The notes under the pieces are model-generated. The model made no database searches. It was not told where the DNA came from and saw only the letters and a program-made list of their open reading frames with translations. Positions 31,975 to 38,285 of a DNA stretch of 38,285 nucleotides are shown piece after piece. Numbering within the stretch: the stretch's first letter is position 1; each line of letters begins with the position of its first letter. A program made the translations under genes and the position numbers. The stretch comes from an uncultured Clostridia bacterium. Its GTDB lineage: Bacteria; Bacillota; Clostridia; Oscillospirales; Ruminococcaceae. The stretch is from NCBI GenBank assembly GCA_947628615.1, contig CANRAO010000016.1, positions 1 to 38,285 of the forward strand. Direction: 5' to 3'.

Positions 31975-32466
31975 ATGTCAAAGTTTTGTTACAAATGCGG
32001 TGCTCAGTTGGATGACGAAGATATATTCTGCAATAACTGCGGAACAAAGCAGGAAGAAACGGTACAGGCACAGCCGTCTAGGGATTATCAGAACGCACAA
32101 AGTTACACAGGCAGTTCACTTGTTATGTCAAAGAGCATAGGAGTTTGCATAATTTTATCAATAATCACCTGTGGGATATACAGTCTTTATTGGCTTTATT
32201 GTATGGCTGAGGATTTAAACCGTATTTCAGGAAAGAATGATACATCAGGCGGATTGGTCGTATTGCTGAGTATTATTACCTGCGGTATTTATGAATGGTT
32301 CTGGCTGTATCAGGCAGGAGATAAGATTAATCAGGGTAAAATGCAAAGAGGAGTTCCGGCTGATTCGAGCTTAGGTATTTTGTATTTGGTGCTTGGCATT
32401 TTCGGATTTTCAATTATATCATATGCGCTTATTCAAAACGAGATAAATAAATTTGCAGTAAACTAA
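31975..32466 (+). CDS. Zinc-ribbon plus DUF4234-like membrane protein
   Basis: A 163-residue protein. A four-Cys zinc ribbon (CYKCG...CNNCG) opens the chain, followed by a Gln-rich linker and a membrane region with three or four helices of the DUF4234 type, with the twice-repeated motif SIITCGIY[SE]xxWLY. ATG 31975 was chosen, with AGGAG upstream; the frame extends 60 bp further without a site. Function is unknown. Zinc ribbons joined to small membrane domains are common in Firmicutes. It is co-transcribed with the DUF2752 gene 9 bp downstream. Confidence 0.85.
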   Translation: MSKFCYKCGAQLDDEDIFCNNCGTKQEETVQAQPSRDYQNAQSYTGSSLVMSKSIGVCIILSIITCGIYSLYWLYCMAEDLNRISGKNDTSGGLVVLLSIITCGIYEWFWLYQAGDKINQGKMQRGVPADSSLGILYLVLGIFGFSIISYALIQNEINKFAVN

Positions 32467-32475
32467 TTTTCGCTT

Positions 32476-32853
32476 ATGAAAAATCGTGCAATAAAGGTAA
32501 GCATATTTTTTATAATACTGATACTGTTAGGAATTGCCTATTATTTTATTACGTATTTAACAGGACTTTACATACCGTGTTATATCAGGTTGATCACAGG
32601 GTTTAGATGTCCCGGCTGCGGAATTTCTCATATGATCATAAATATTTTTCATATGAATTTTAAAGCGGCGTATAAGTCAAATCAGTTGTTATTTTTAACG
32701 TCGCCGATCATTATTGCAATGATTGCCCGTGAGGTCTATTGTTATATCAGGTATGATACGCACAAAACAGATAAATGGATAGAGATTACGGCAATTATAC
32801 TTATAGCTTTGTTTTTGGCATTTGCCGTTTTGAGAAATATTTACGGATTTTAA
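32476..32853 (+). CDS. DUF2752-family membrane protein
   Basis: A 125-residue protein with three predicted helices (about 8-28, 72-90 and 100-118). The hallmark RCPGCGISHMI follows the first helix; CPGCG is the signature of DUF2752, whose function is unknown. No clear Shine-Dalgarno lies before ATG 32476, so translation probably depends on the gene just upstream. It ends at a perfect palindromic terminator. Confidence 0.85.
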   Translation: MKNRAIKVSIFFIILILLGIAYYFITYLTGLYIPCYIRLITGFRCPGCGISHMIINIFHMNFKAAYKSNQLLFLTSPIIIAMIAREVYCYIRYDTHKTDKWIEITAIILIALFLAFAVLRNIYGF

Positions 32854-32881
32854 AATGCGAAGAGAATATTCTCTTCGCATT
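32854..32881. terminator. Bidirectional terminator, perfect palindrome
   Basis: AATGCGAAGAGAAT and its exact complement form a 28-bp palindrome. It overlaps the stop codon of the convergent amidase gene. Confidence 0.85.
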
Positions 32882-33920
32882 AATTTTCTATATATGTAAT
32901 ACCTAGTGTTTTCATTATGCCTTTTGAAATCGCTTCAGCATAAGATTTGTAGTTTTTGTCAAACTGCTTATTGTCAGATACGTTGGTAACGTATCCTGTC
33001 TCAAGCATACAGCTCGGCATATTGGAGAGCTTGTTTACAAAAAAGTCTTCTCTGTTGTTTGAACCTTTTATGACGTCTCCCATTTTCATTTTTGTAACCT
33101 TTGACATTTCTTTGAAAATATTTTTTGAGAGCTTCATAGACATTGAAGCTTTGTTTTTTTCTTGCTTTTTTCTGACGTTGCTTTTGTATTTAGGATTGTG
33201 AGTGTAGATATTAAATCCGTTTGCCGAAGATACAGCAGCCGCATTTCTGTGAAAAGAAACAAACAAGTCAACTTTTGCTTTGTTCGCCTTTTTTATTCTC
33301 TCCTTTAAATCGGCTATTGAAGTATAGTTTTTATCTTTGTCTGTTCGCGACATATATACTTTTACACCTTGTTTTTTGAGAATTTTTCTTACCTGTTTGG
33401 CAATCTTTAAGTTGTCGTCGCGTTCATATTTTCCGTCTGTTCTTATTGCGCCTGCGTCTATTCCTCCGTGACCTGCGTCGAGCCATACGCTTTTTGAACT
33501 GTCAACTATATTAAAGAGCGACTTTGCAGTTGCTTTTTCTGTTTTGTCGTAATTTTCAAATACTATTTTAATTTTATATGTACCGGCAGCTGCTTTTTCA
33601 TTATCCTCTCCGTCTTGGGAAAAATCCCATTTCAGTGAGAATTCTTTATCGTCTGCATTTTGTATTTTTTTATCCTTGACAAGAGTTTTTATAATCTCAC
33701 CGTAATCGTCAAGCACCAAGACCTTTACAAATCCTTTTTTGTTTACCTTAAACTTGAACTTCATAGTTTTTGTACTTATATTGGGTGCAAACGGAACGGT
33801 TTTTATTATTTGTGCTTTAAGTTCGACCTCCTGACTATCTTCTGCATATGAAAAGACAGCAGACTGCGATGCAATAAGCAGTAATAACAATACGCTTATT
33901 ATTTTAATAAAGTTTCTCAT
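32880..33920 (-). CDS. N-acetylmuramoyl-L-alanine amidase (Amidase_3), secreted
   Basis: A 346-residue exported wall hydrolase that cuts the bond between muramic acid and L-Ala. A signal peptide at 1-26 (cleavage near SYA-ED) precedes a beta-sandwich like the FlgD Ig fold (about 45-138) and a C-terminal amidase_3 domain. Zinc ligands are His151 (DAGHGG), Glu166 and His224 (SFHRN); catalytic Glu307 is in MLETGY. No wall-binding repeats are present, so the Ig-like domain may do that job. GGAAGG precedes the ATG. It lies 49 bp after glpK in the same direction without a terminator between them, so read-through is possible. Confidence 0.94.
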   Translation of the reverse strand: MRNFIKIISVLLLLLIASQSAVFSYAEDSQEVELKAQIIKTVPFAPNISTKTMKFKFKVNKKGFVKVLVLDDYGEIIKTLVKDKKIQNADDKEFSLKWDFSQDGEDNEKAAAGTYKIKIVFENYDKTEKATAKSLFNIVDSSKSVWLDAGHGGIDAGAIRTDGKYERDDNLKIAKQVRKILKKQGVKVYMSRTDKDKNYTSIADLKERIKKANKAKVDLFVSFHRNAAAVSSANGFNIYTHNPKYKSNVRKKQEKNKASMSMKLSKNIFKEMSKVTKMKMGDVIKGSNNREDFFVNKLSNMPSCMLETGYVTNVSDNKQFDKNYKSYAEAISKGIMKTLGITYIEN

Positions 33921-33969
33921 TTGATTTTACCTTCCAATTTTTTATATATCCTCAATAACGTTTTAATGT

Positions 33970-35448
33970 TTACAATGTTGTACGCTCAACAGCCTTTTCC
34001 CAGCCCGACAAAAGGGCAGTTCTCTTTGTTTCGGGAATATCGGGAGTGAATTTATAGTCGATCTTCTGATTGTTTTTTATATCATTCATACTCTTCCAGT
34101 AGCCTGATTTAAGCCCTGCAAGGTACGCACAGCCGAGAGCCGTTGTTTCTATACACATAGGGCGGAGAACTTCGCAGTCTGTTATATCGCTTTGAAACTG
34201 CATAAGAAAGTTATTTTCACAAGCTCCCCCGTCAACTTTAAGAGTGTTGATTTTTATACCCGAATCAGCTTCCATAACTTCAATAACTGCGTTTACTTGA
34301 TATGCAATTGCCTCAAGAGCCGAGCGAGCTATATGCTCTTTAGTTGTACCTCTTGAAAGTCCGCAAAGAACTCCTCTTGCATCGGAATTCCAGTAAGGAG
34401 CGCCGAGACCCACAAATGCAGGAACAAAATAAACCCCATTTGTGTCAGGAACAGACAGTGCTAAAGGCTCGCTTTCTGCGGCAGAGTCAATAATTTTAAT
34501 TCCGTCACGAAGCCATTGAACAGCCGCTCCTGCTGCAAAAACAGAACCCTCAGACGCATAGGCTATTTTTCCGTCCACGCTCCATGCAATAGTTGTCAGA
34601 AGTCCGTTTTGAGAGATAACAGGCTCAGAGCCTGTGTTCATAAGCAGAAATGCCCCTGTGCCGTATGTACATTTGAAGTCGCCTTTATTAAAACACGTCT
34701 GTCCGAAAAGCGACGCCTGCTGGTCGCCTGCCACACCGCAGATTTTAATTTTACCTTTTCCTATTAATTTTGTATAACCGTAGTCATCGCTTGATTCACA
34801 AACCTTCGGCAGCATACTTTTCGGAATACCAAGAAGTTTTAAAATGTCATCGTCCCATTCAAGAGTATTTATATTAAACAGCATTGTTCTTGACGCGTTT
34901 GAATAATCTGTGGCGTGAACTCTTCCTTCGGTGAGTTTCCATATAATATAGCTGTCAACTGTTCCGAACAAAAGTCTGCCGCTTTTAGCTCTCTCACGAA
35001 CTCCGGAAACATTGTCAAGAATCCACTTTATCTTTGTTGCAGAAAAATAAGGGTCGATTATAAGACCTGTTTTTTCCTTTATCATTTCTGAATATCCGTT
35101 TTTTACAAGCTCTTTGCAGTAGTCTGATGTTCTTCTGCACTGCCATACAATGGCATTATATACAGGTTCACCTGTTTCTTTATCCCAAATAATCGTAGTT
35201 TCACGCTGGTTGGTTATGCCAATTGATGAAATATCGCCTGCATCAAGATTTTTGCTCAAAAGGACCTCTCTTGCAGCGGTAAGCAGAGATGACCAAATAT
35301 CATTTGGATTATGTTCAACATATCCGTTTTCTTTAAAAATCTGGGGGAATTCCTTCTTTTTTTGAGCGACAATTTCACCGAATTTGTTAAATAATATTGC
35401 ACGAGATGATGTAGTGCCCTGATCAAGGGCTAAAATATATTTTTTCAT
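33970..35448 (-). CDS. glpK: Glycerol kinase
   Basis: A 492-residue FGGY-family kinase that phosphorylates glycerol to sn-glycerol 3-phosphate with ATP. The N-terminus has YILALDQGTTSSRAILFNKFG, the substrate region has NQRETT and WQCRRT, and the ATP region has LKVDGGACENNFLMQFQSD. ATG 35448 was chosen because AAAGGA lies 9 nt upstream; the frame continues upstream without a site. No glpF, glpD or PTS phosphorylation context is nearby. The upstream region has an inverted pair ATTTTGCA...TGCAAAAAT that could be an operator. Next to the amidase, it could also feed glycerol phosphate to wall polymer synthesis. Confidence 0.95.
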   Translation of the reverse strand: MKKYILALDQGTTSSRAILFNKFGEIVAQKKKEFPQIFKENGYVEHNPNDIWSSLLTAAREVLLSKNLDAGDISSIGITNQRETTIIWDKETGEPVYNAIVWQCRRTSDYCKELVKNGYSEMIKEKTGLIIDPYFSATKIKWILDNVSGVRERAKSGRLLFGTVDSYIIWKLTEGRVHATDYSNASRTMLFNINTLEWDDDILKLLGIPKSMLPKVCESSDDYGYTKLIGKGKIKICGVAGDQQASLFGQTCFNKGDFKCTYGTGAFLLMNTGSEPVISQNGLLTTIAWSVDGKIAYASEGSVFAAGAAVQWLRDGIKIIDSAAESEPLALSVPDTNGVYFVPAFVGLGAPYWNSDARGVLCGLSRGTTKEHIARSALEAIAYQVNAVIEVMEADSGIKINTLKVDGGACENNFLMQFQSDITDCEVLRPMCIETTALGCAYLAGLKSGYWKSMNDIKNNQKIDYKFTPDIPETKRTALLSGWEKAVERTTL

Positions 35449-35553
35449 ATGTATATTCCTTTCAGAAATTTTGCATTTTTTATTTTGTGAAAAGTGCAAA
35501 AATCAGCGTCAACATAAAAACCTTGCCTTTTGTCTCTTTTTATTGCTTTATTG

Positions 35554-35730
35554 CTTTGAGGTTATTATATCGAAATTAGTGTGAAACGAAGTTTCACAGT
35601 TTTGCGGAGCAAAACCAAAGGCGTTAGCCTTAAATTAAGATACAATGTTCTCAAAGCGGAAATCTTTGATTTACGGCAATGCAAAAAGCATTGCAAGGCT
35701 TTCACAAGAAAGCCCTTTGAGGTTATTATA
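35554..35730. repeat. Hairpin-array element with 16-bp direct repeats
   Basis: CTTTGAGGTTATTATA occurs at 35554-35569 and 35715-35730. Between the copies are six different hairpins in a row: 35581-35587/35591-35597 (7 bp, loop GAA), 35599-35605/35609-35615 (7 bp, loop GGA), 35618-35622/35627-35631 (5 bp), 35660-35664/35668-35672 (5 bp, loop TTT), 35676-35682/35688-35694 (7 bp, loop of five A) and 35697-35703/35708-35714 (7 bp, loop ACAA). The last ends one base before the second direct repeat. The GTTTTGC/GCAAAAC stem is also found in the element at 56-270. No coding capacity. Confidence 0.75.
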
Positions 35731-35785
35731 CCATATAAATCGACAAAAGGAAATATTAAAATTCAATAAAAAATAGCGATTGCTC

Positions 35786-35832
35786 TTGACATTTAGCTCA
35801 AAAGGGTATACAATGGTTACAAATCGGTTACA
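35786..35832 (+). promoter_or_regulatory. Promoter with downstream WalR-like box
   Basis: TTGACA (35786-35791), 17-bp spacer, TACAAT (35809-35814). GTTACA-AATCG-GTTACA at 35816-35832 has the complement TGTAAC-CGATT-TGTAAC, an exact fit to the WalR consensus TGTWAH-N5-TGTWAH. Its position just after the -10 box would suit repression of this promoter. Activation of a weaker promoter further down is also possible, since 116 bp remain before the start codon. Confidence 0.6.
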
Positions 35833-35948
35833 CAAAATTGATTATATTCGGTTAGTGTAAACCTATTTATTCATAACAAAAGCAAACAGATAGATAATAA
35901 TGCTTATAAAAGGTATTTAGTTAAAAGGAAAGGGAAAAGATAACAGAT

Positions 35949-37277
35949 ATGAAAAGCAAAAGAATTAAGAGGCTTACTGCATTAGTTCTTTCGTTTTTGG
36001 CAGTAGTTTCTGTGTTTACAATAAACAATTATGACAGCGGAGGAATACAAATATCCGCTGCACCTACATATGAGGATTATCAAAGGCAAATCGCCGATTT
36101 GGAAAGTCAGGAGAGAGAGCTTGATAAACAGATCGCAAAAAACGCAGAAAATCTTGCTGATGAACAAGCAAAGCAGGAGGCTTTAAGCAAGAAGATCTCG
36201 ACAATTGAAAACAAGATCTCCACATTTGAAAAATACAGTAAAGAGCTTGAGAAGGATCTAGCGGAAACAGACGCAAAAATCAGAGAAACTCAAGCCAATA
36301 TGGAGCAGAAAGAAAAAGAAATTAAGAACGGCATTGCGGATTTTAAGTCAAGGCTTAGGGCAATGTATGTCTCGGGGGCTGAGTCTTATACACAGGTATT
36401 GCTTGAATCGGAAGACTTTTACGATATTCTCATGCGGTTTGAGCTTGTAAAGAGAGTAGCAAAACATGACAACGATACGATAGACAAGCTCCTTGAGCTG
36501 AAGAAGCAGTATGAGAATGAACAAAAGAAGTATCAAGGGCAAAAGAAGCAGATGGAAGAAACTGCTCAGAAATACGCAAAACAGCTTTCCAATTTATCGA
36601 AGGAGCAGTCGAATCTTGAAGCATTGAAGGCTGAAAGCGAGGCTAATGCGGCAAACATTCAAAGTCAGAATGAGGAGCTAAACGATCAGAGAAGTCAGGT
36701 TTTCAGCAAGAAGGCGCAGGCTGAATACAACGCAACCACCACGACTACGACAACTACTACTCAGGCTGCTACAACTTACATACCAAGACATAACAATTAT
36801 TCAAATAACGGTTTGTCCGGGAATTCAGGAAGCAATAATTATTCAAACAACGGATATTCAACTAACAGCGGAAATTCATCAAGCAATTCTGGCAGTTCAA
36901 GCGGCGGATACTCAGGAGACATTGGAACGGTAATTTCTTATGCCAAGAGTATGGTAGGCGGTTCATATGTCTGGGGCGGTTCAAGCTACCGTGCGACAGA
37001 CTGTTCGGGTCTTGTAATGCTTTCTTATGCACAGGTAGGAATTTCACTTCCGCATAATGCCGCTGCTCAGGCAGGGTACGGCAAATCAGTAAGCTATGAC
37101 AGTATGCAGCCTGGAGACTTGATTTTCTTTGGAGCTAGCATCTATCATGTTGCAATGTATATCGGTGACGGTATGATGGTACACGCTGAGAACTCAAGCA
37201 CAGGAATAGTTATTTCCTATGTATCTTCGTTCTCGCAGTACAATCCGATTTCCGCAATCAAAAGAATCATATATTAA
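35949..37277 (+). CDS. CwlO/PcsB-like NlpC/P60 peptidoglycan hydrolase
   Basis: A 442-residue secreted hydrolase. A signal peptide (1-38, cleavage near ISAA) precedes a long coiled coil (about 40-265, heptad Lys/Glu/Gln), a run of nine Thr, a Ser/Asn/Gly-rich linker, and an NlpC/P60 domain (about 325-442). The catalytic residues are Cys352 (TDCSGLV), His400 (YHVAMYIGDG) and His412. The coiled coil plus NlpC/P60 is the CwlO/PcsB layout, where FtsEX activates a D,L-endopeptidase for wall growth. AAGGGAAAAG precedes the ATG. The WalR-like box in its promoter region fits, since CwlO-type genes are classic WalRK targets. Confidence 0.92.
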   Translation: MKSKRIKRLTALVLSFLAVVSVFTINNYDSGGIQISAAPTYEDYQRQIADLESQERELDKQIAKNAENLADEQAKQEALSKKISTIENKISTFEKYSKELEKDLAETDAKIRETQANMEQKEKEIKNGIADFKSRLRAMYVSGAESYTQVLLESEDFYDILMRFELVKRVAKHDNDTIDKLLELKKQYENEQKKYQGQKKQMEETAQKYAKQLSNLSKEQSNLEALKAESEANAANIQSQNEELNDQRSQVFSKKAQAEYNATTTTTTTTTQAATTYIPRHNNYSNNGLSGNSGSNNYSNNGYSTNSGNSSSNSGSSSGGYSGDIGTVISYAKSMVGGSYVWGGSSYRATDCSGLVMLSYAQVGISLPHNAAAQAGYGKSVSYDSMQPGDLIFFGASIYHVAMYIGDGMMVHAENSSTGIVISYVSSFSQYNPISAIKRIIY

Positions 37278-37282
37278 AAAAT

Positions 37283-37312
37283 ACAGACGGCTCAACGTTT
37301 CGGGCTGTCTGT
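37283..37312 (+). terminator. Hairpin after the NlpC/P60 gene, weak tail
   Basis: ACAGACGGC (37283-37291) pairs with GCTGTCTGT (37304-37312) with one G-T pair. The tail TATACGGAG is not T-rich, so it may act in RNA processing before the tRNA rather than as a terminator. Confidence 0.5.
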
Positions 37313-37317
37313 TATAC

Positions 37318-37410
37318 GGAGATGTCGCCTAGTCCGGCTTATGGCGCACGACTGGAACTCGTGTTGACGTTTGTAGCGTCTCGAGGGTTCGAATCCCTCC
37401 ATCTCCGCCA
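37318..37410 (+). tRNA. tRNA-Ser (GGA)
   Basis: A 93-nt class II tRNA. The acceptor GGAGATG at 37318-37324 pairs with CATCTCC at 37400-37406, followed by G37407 and an encoded CCA at 37408-37410. The anticodon arm CACGA-CTGGAAC-TCGTG gives anticodon GGA, which reads UCC/UCU. A long variable arm is present, as required for tRNA-Ser. Confidence 0.97.
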
Positions 37411-37413
37411 TGA

Positions 37414-37446
37414 AACCTCGTAAACAAAGCGTTTGCGAGGTTTTTT
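37414..37446 (+). terminator. Rho-independent terminator after tRNA-Ser
   Basis: AACCTCGTAAAC pairs with GTTTGCGAGGTT (one T-G pair) over loop AAAGC, followed by TTTT. Confidence 0.9.
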
Positions 37447-37448
37447 CT

Positions 37449-37659
37449 GTGTCATAAAAACGATAATAAAATATGACACAAATACTAAAAAGGCGACGAA
37501 AAGGCGACGTAATAGAAGTGATTTATTTTAAATAATAATCAATAGGATAAAATAAACGGTAAGCTAAATTGTTTTTCGTATCTTTTTAAGCATAAAATAA
37601 CACGAGTTACATAGTTAATAATGAGGCTGATTTTGACAAATCAGCCTCATCTCATATAA
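37449..37659. other. Gene-free stretch with inverted and tandem repeats after tRNA-Ser
   Basis: GTGTCATA (37449-37456) and TATGACAC (37472-37479) form an 8-bp inverted pair. AAAAGGCGACG is repeated in tandem at 37488-37498 and 37499-37509. A 13-bp hairpin, ATGAGGCTGATTT/AAATCAGCCTCAT with loop TGAC, lies at 37621-37650 without a T-run. Direct repeats next to a tRNA 3' end can be arm sites of an integrase, but no integrase is visible. Confidence 0.5.
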
Positions 37660-37726
37660 ATGCTGCTCGTCCTAATAAGGACTCGCAGATTAATAGTATT
37701 TATTTTATATAGTATATATAATTTTA

Positions 37727-37766
37727 ACGGAAAAACGGAAAAACGGAAAAACGGAAAATCGGAAAG
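37727..37766. repeat. Octamer tandem repeat overlapping a ribosome site
   Basis: Four copies of ACGGAAAA (37727-37758) and a variant TCGGAAAG (37759-37766). The last copy runs into the Shine-Dalgarno AAAGGAG of the gene at 37777. Confidence 0.88.
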
Positions 37767-37776
37767 GAGCATATTA

Positions 37777-38142
37777 ATGATAAAGATAACCAAATTAAAA
37801 GAATGTGATAATATTAGCAGTCCTATCTGTGGGTATATCAAAATGAAACTCAAACAAATGATTGAAGAATATTCAGTAGAGAGCATTTCAGATTTCGGTG
37901 CGATATACTTGATTGAAAATGATAAAGATATTGAGAATTTTAATGCTATGGGTTTTAATGAACCGATTTCACATTACATACCAGAATATATAAAAAGAAT
38001 ACACATTAATGACGGCTTTCAGGATATAAGTTACCTTGAAAGCTGTTTTATTTTTTCTGATGGGTATGGAATTGTTATAATTGGAAAAGAACATCTGTTT
38101 GAAAAATATTTAGATATTGACAAGTATTTACTTGAAAATTAA
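37777..38142 (+). CDS. Hypothetical protein, unrecognised
   Basis: A 121-residue acidic soluble protein with no signal peptide, membrane segment or motif I recognise. It contains alternating hydrophobic strands near the end (SCFIFSDGYGIVIIG) and is rich in Ile, Asp and Glu. Start ATG 37777 was chosen because AAAGGAG lies 9 nt upstream; the frame continues upstream through the octamer repeats without a start that has a ribosome site. Small acidic proteins like this next to a tRNA are often cargo of an integrated element, for example immunity proteins, but nothing in the sequence proves that. Confidence 0.65.
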   Translation: MIKITKLKECDNISSPICGYIKMKLKQMIEEYSVESISDFGAIYLIENDKDIENFNAMGFNEPISHYIPEYIKRIHINDGFQDISYLESCFIFSDGYGIVIIGKEHLFEKYLDIDKYLLEN

Positions 38143-38243
38143 GTAAAAAAGGAGGTTTGGCTCTATTTGGAAATTTACAAGGAATTTTTCATTTGTATTT
38201 TCAAATTGGCTAAAATATAATGAAAATGTTGAATTTTAAAGGA

Positions 38244-38285
38244 ATGGAGTGTAACTGTGAGATGTGTGCCGATATAGATATGTAT
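38244..38285 (+). CDS. Possible start of a gene cut by the window end
   Basis: A frame opens at ATG 38244 and stays open to the last base (14 codons, beginning MECNCEMCADIDMY). A second in-frame ATG at 38262 would be 12 nt after GGAATGGAG and may be the real start. Too short to identify. Confidence 0.3.
   Translation, partial: MECNCEMCADIDMY

Noticed and set aside
35581-35769. 62-residue open frame across the hairpin array
   Set aside because: Its codons are the hairpin arms themselves, and it has no ribosome site.
37474-37536. 20-codon frame through the tandem 11-bp repeat
   Set aside because: It has no ribosome site, and the basic peptide comes from the repeated bases. It could be the decayed end of an integrase but cannot be supported.
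1-38285. CRISPR array, rRNA operon, complete IS or prophage
   Set aside because: No regularly spaced repeats with unique spacers, no rRNA sequence, and no transposase, integrase, capsid or terminase gene was seen.

Overview
The window looks like chromosome of an anaerobic, Gram-positive, AT-rich clostridium, most like a fibre-degrading Ruminococcus or a relative in the Oscillospiraceae. The reasons are strong Shine-Dalgarno sites with many TTG/GTG starts, sigma-A type promoters (TTGACA-17-TATAAT), threonine-rich linkers in secreted wall proteins, a class B sortase, a SpoIID-like protein, an intracellular GH51 arabinofuranosidase and a GH94 cellobiose phosphorylase. No selfish element is intact. 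There is no CRISPR array, no rRNA and no complete insertion sequence.

Layout. 1-700: the end of a tRNA-Thr, a small hairpin-array element flanked by copies of the tRNA 3' end, a tRNA-Tyr and a 118-bp direct repeat. 699-4119: an APH-fold kinase-like gene, then an accessory patch with a divergent cI/cro-like HTH pair and operator, a structured non-coding stretch, an N/Q/K-rich 53-residue protein and a CHAP hydrolase whose Shine-Dalgarno and ATG are separated by a hairpin. 4265-10254: an AraC/GyrI-like regulator, a TetR-ABC exporter operon and a pair of FtsX-like permeases without an ATPase. 10332-14824: a cyclophilin lipoprotein, YjbQ, a YfhO-like membrane protein and a Nudix hydrolase. 14869-23038: MATE pump, MetY, GH51 with a Gfo/Idh/MocA dehydrogenase, and a cysteine desulfurase with ThiI for tRNA 4-thiouridine. 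23290-27567: a cell-envelope cluster (PncC, sortase B, a 3D/SH3 protein, a SpoIID-like protein). 27670-29084: four small DNA-binding proteins. 29413-37277: cellobiose phosphorylase, a zinc-ribbon membrane protein with a DUF2752 protein, an amidase, glycerol kinase, a second hairpin-array element and a CwlO/PcsB-like NlpC/P60 hydrolase. 37318-38285: tRNA-Ser followed by repeats and unrecognised genes.

How the genes work together. Two themes dominate. One is the cell envelope: sortase, 3D protein, SpoIID-like protein, amidase, NlpC/P60, CHAP and YfhO. Two of these loci carry the same 17-bp direct-repeat box, which matches the WalR-type consensus TGTWAH-N5-TGTWAH. The other is plant-sugar and sulfur metabolism: GH51, GH94, GlpK, MetY, NifS-like and ThiI.

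The most unusual structures are two intergenic elements, at 56-270 and 35554-35730. Each is a tandem row of different short hairpins, flanked by a perfect direct repeat of 22 or 16 bp. In both, the last hairpin touches the downstream direct repeat with no gap, and both contain the same GTTTTGC/GCAAAAC stem. I recognise no named family for them. All calls come from reading the sequence; no search or folding program was run.
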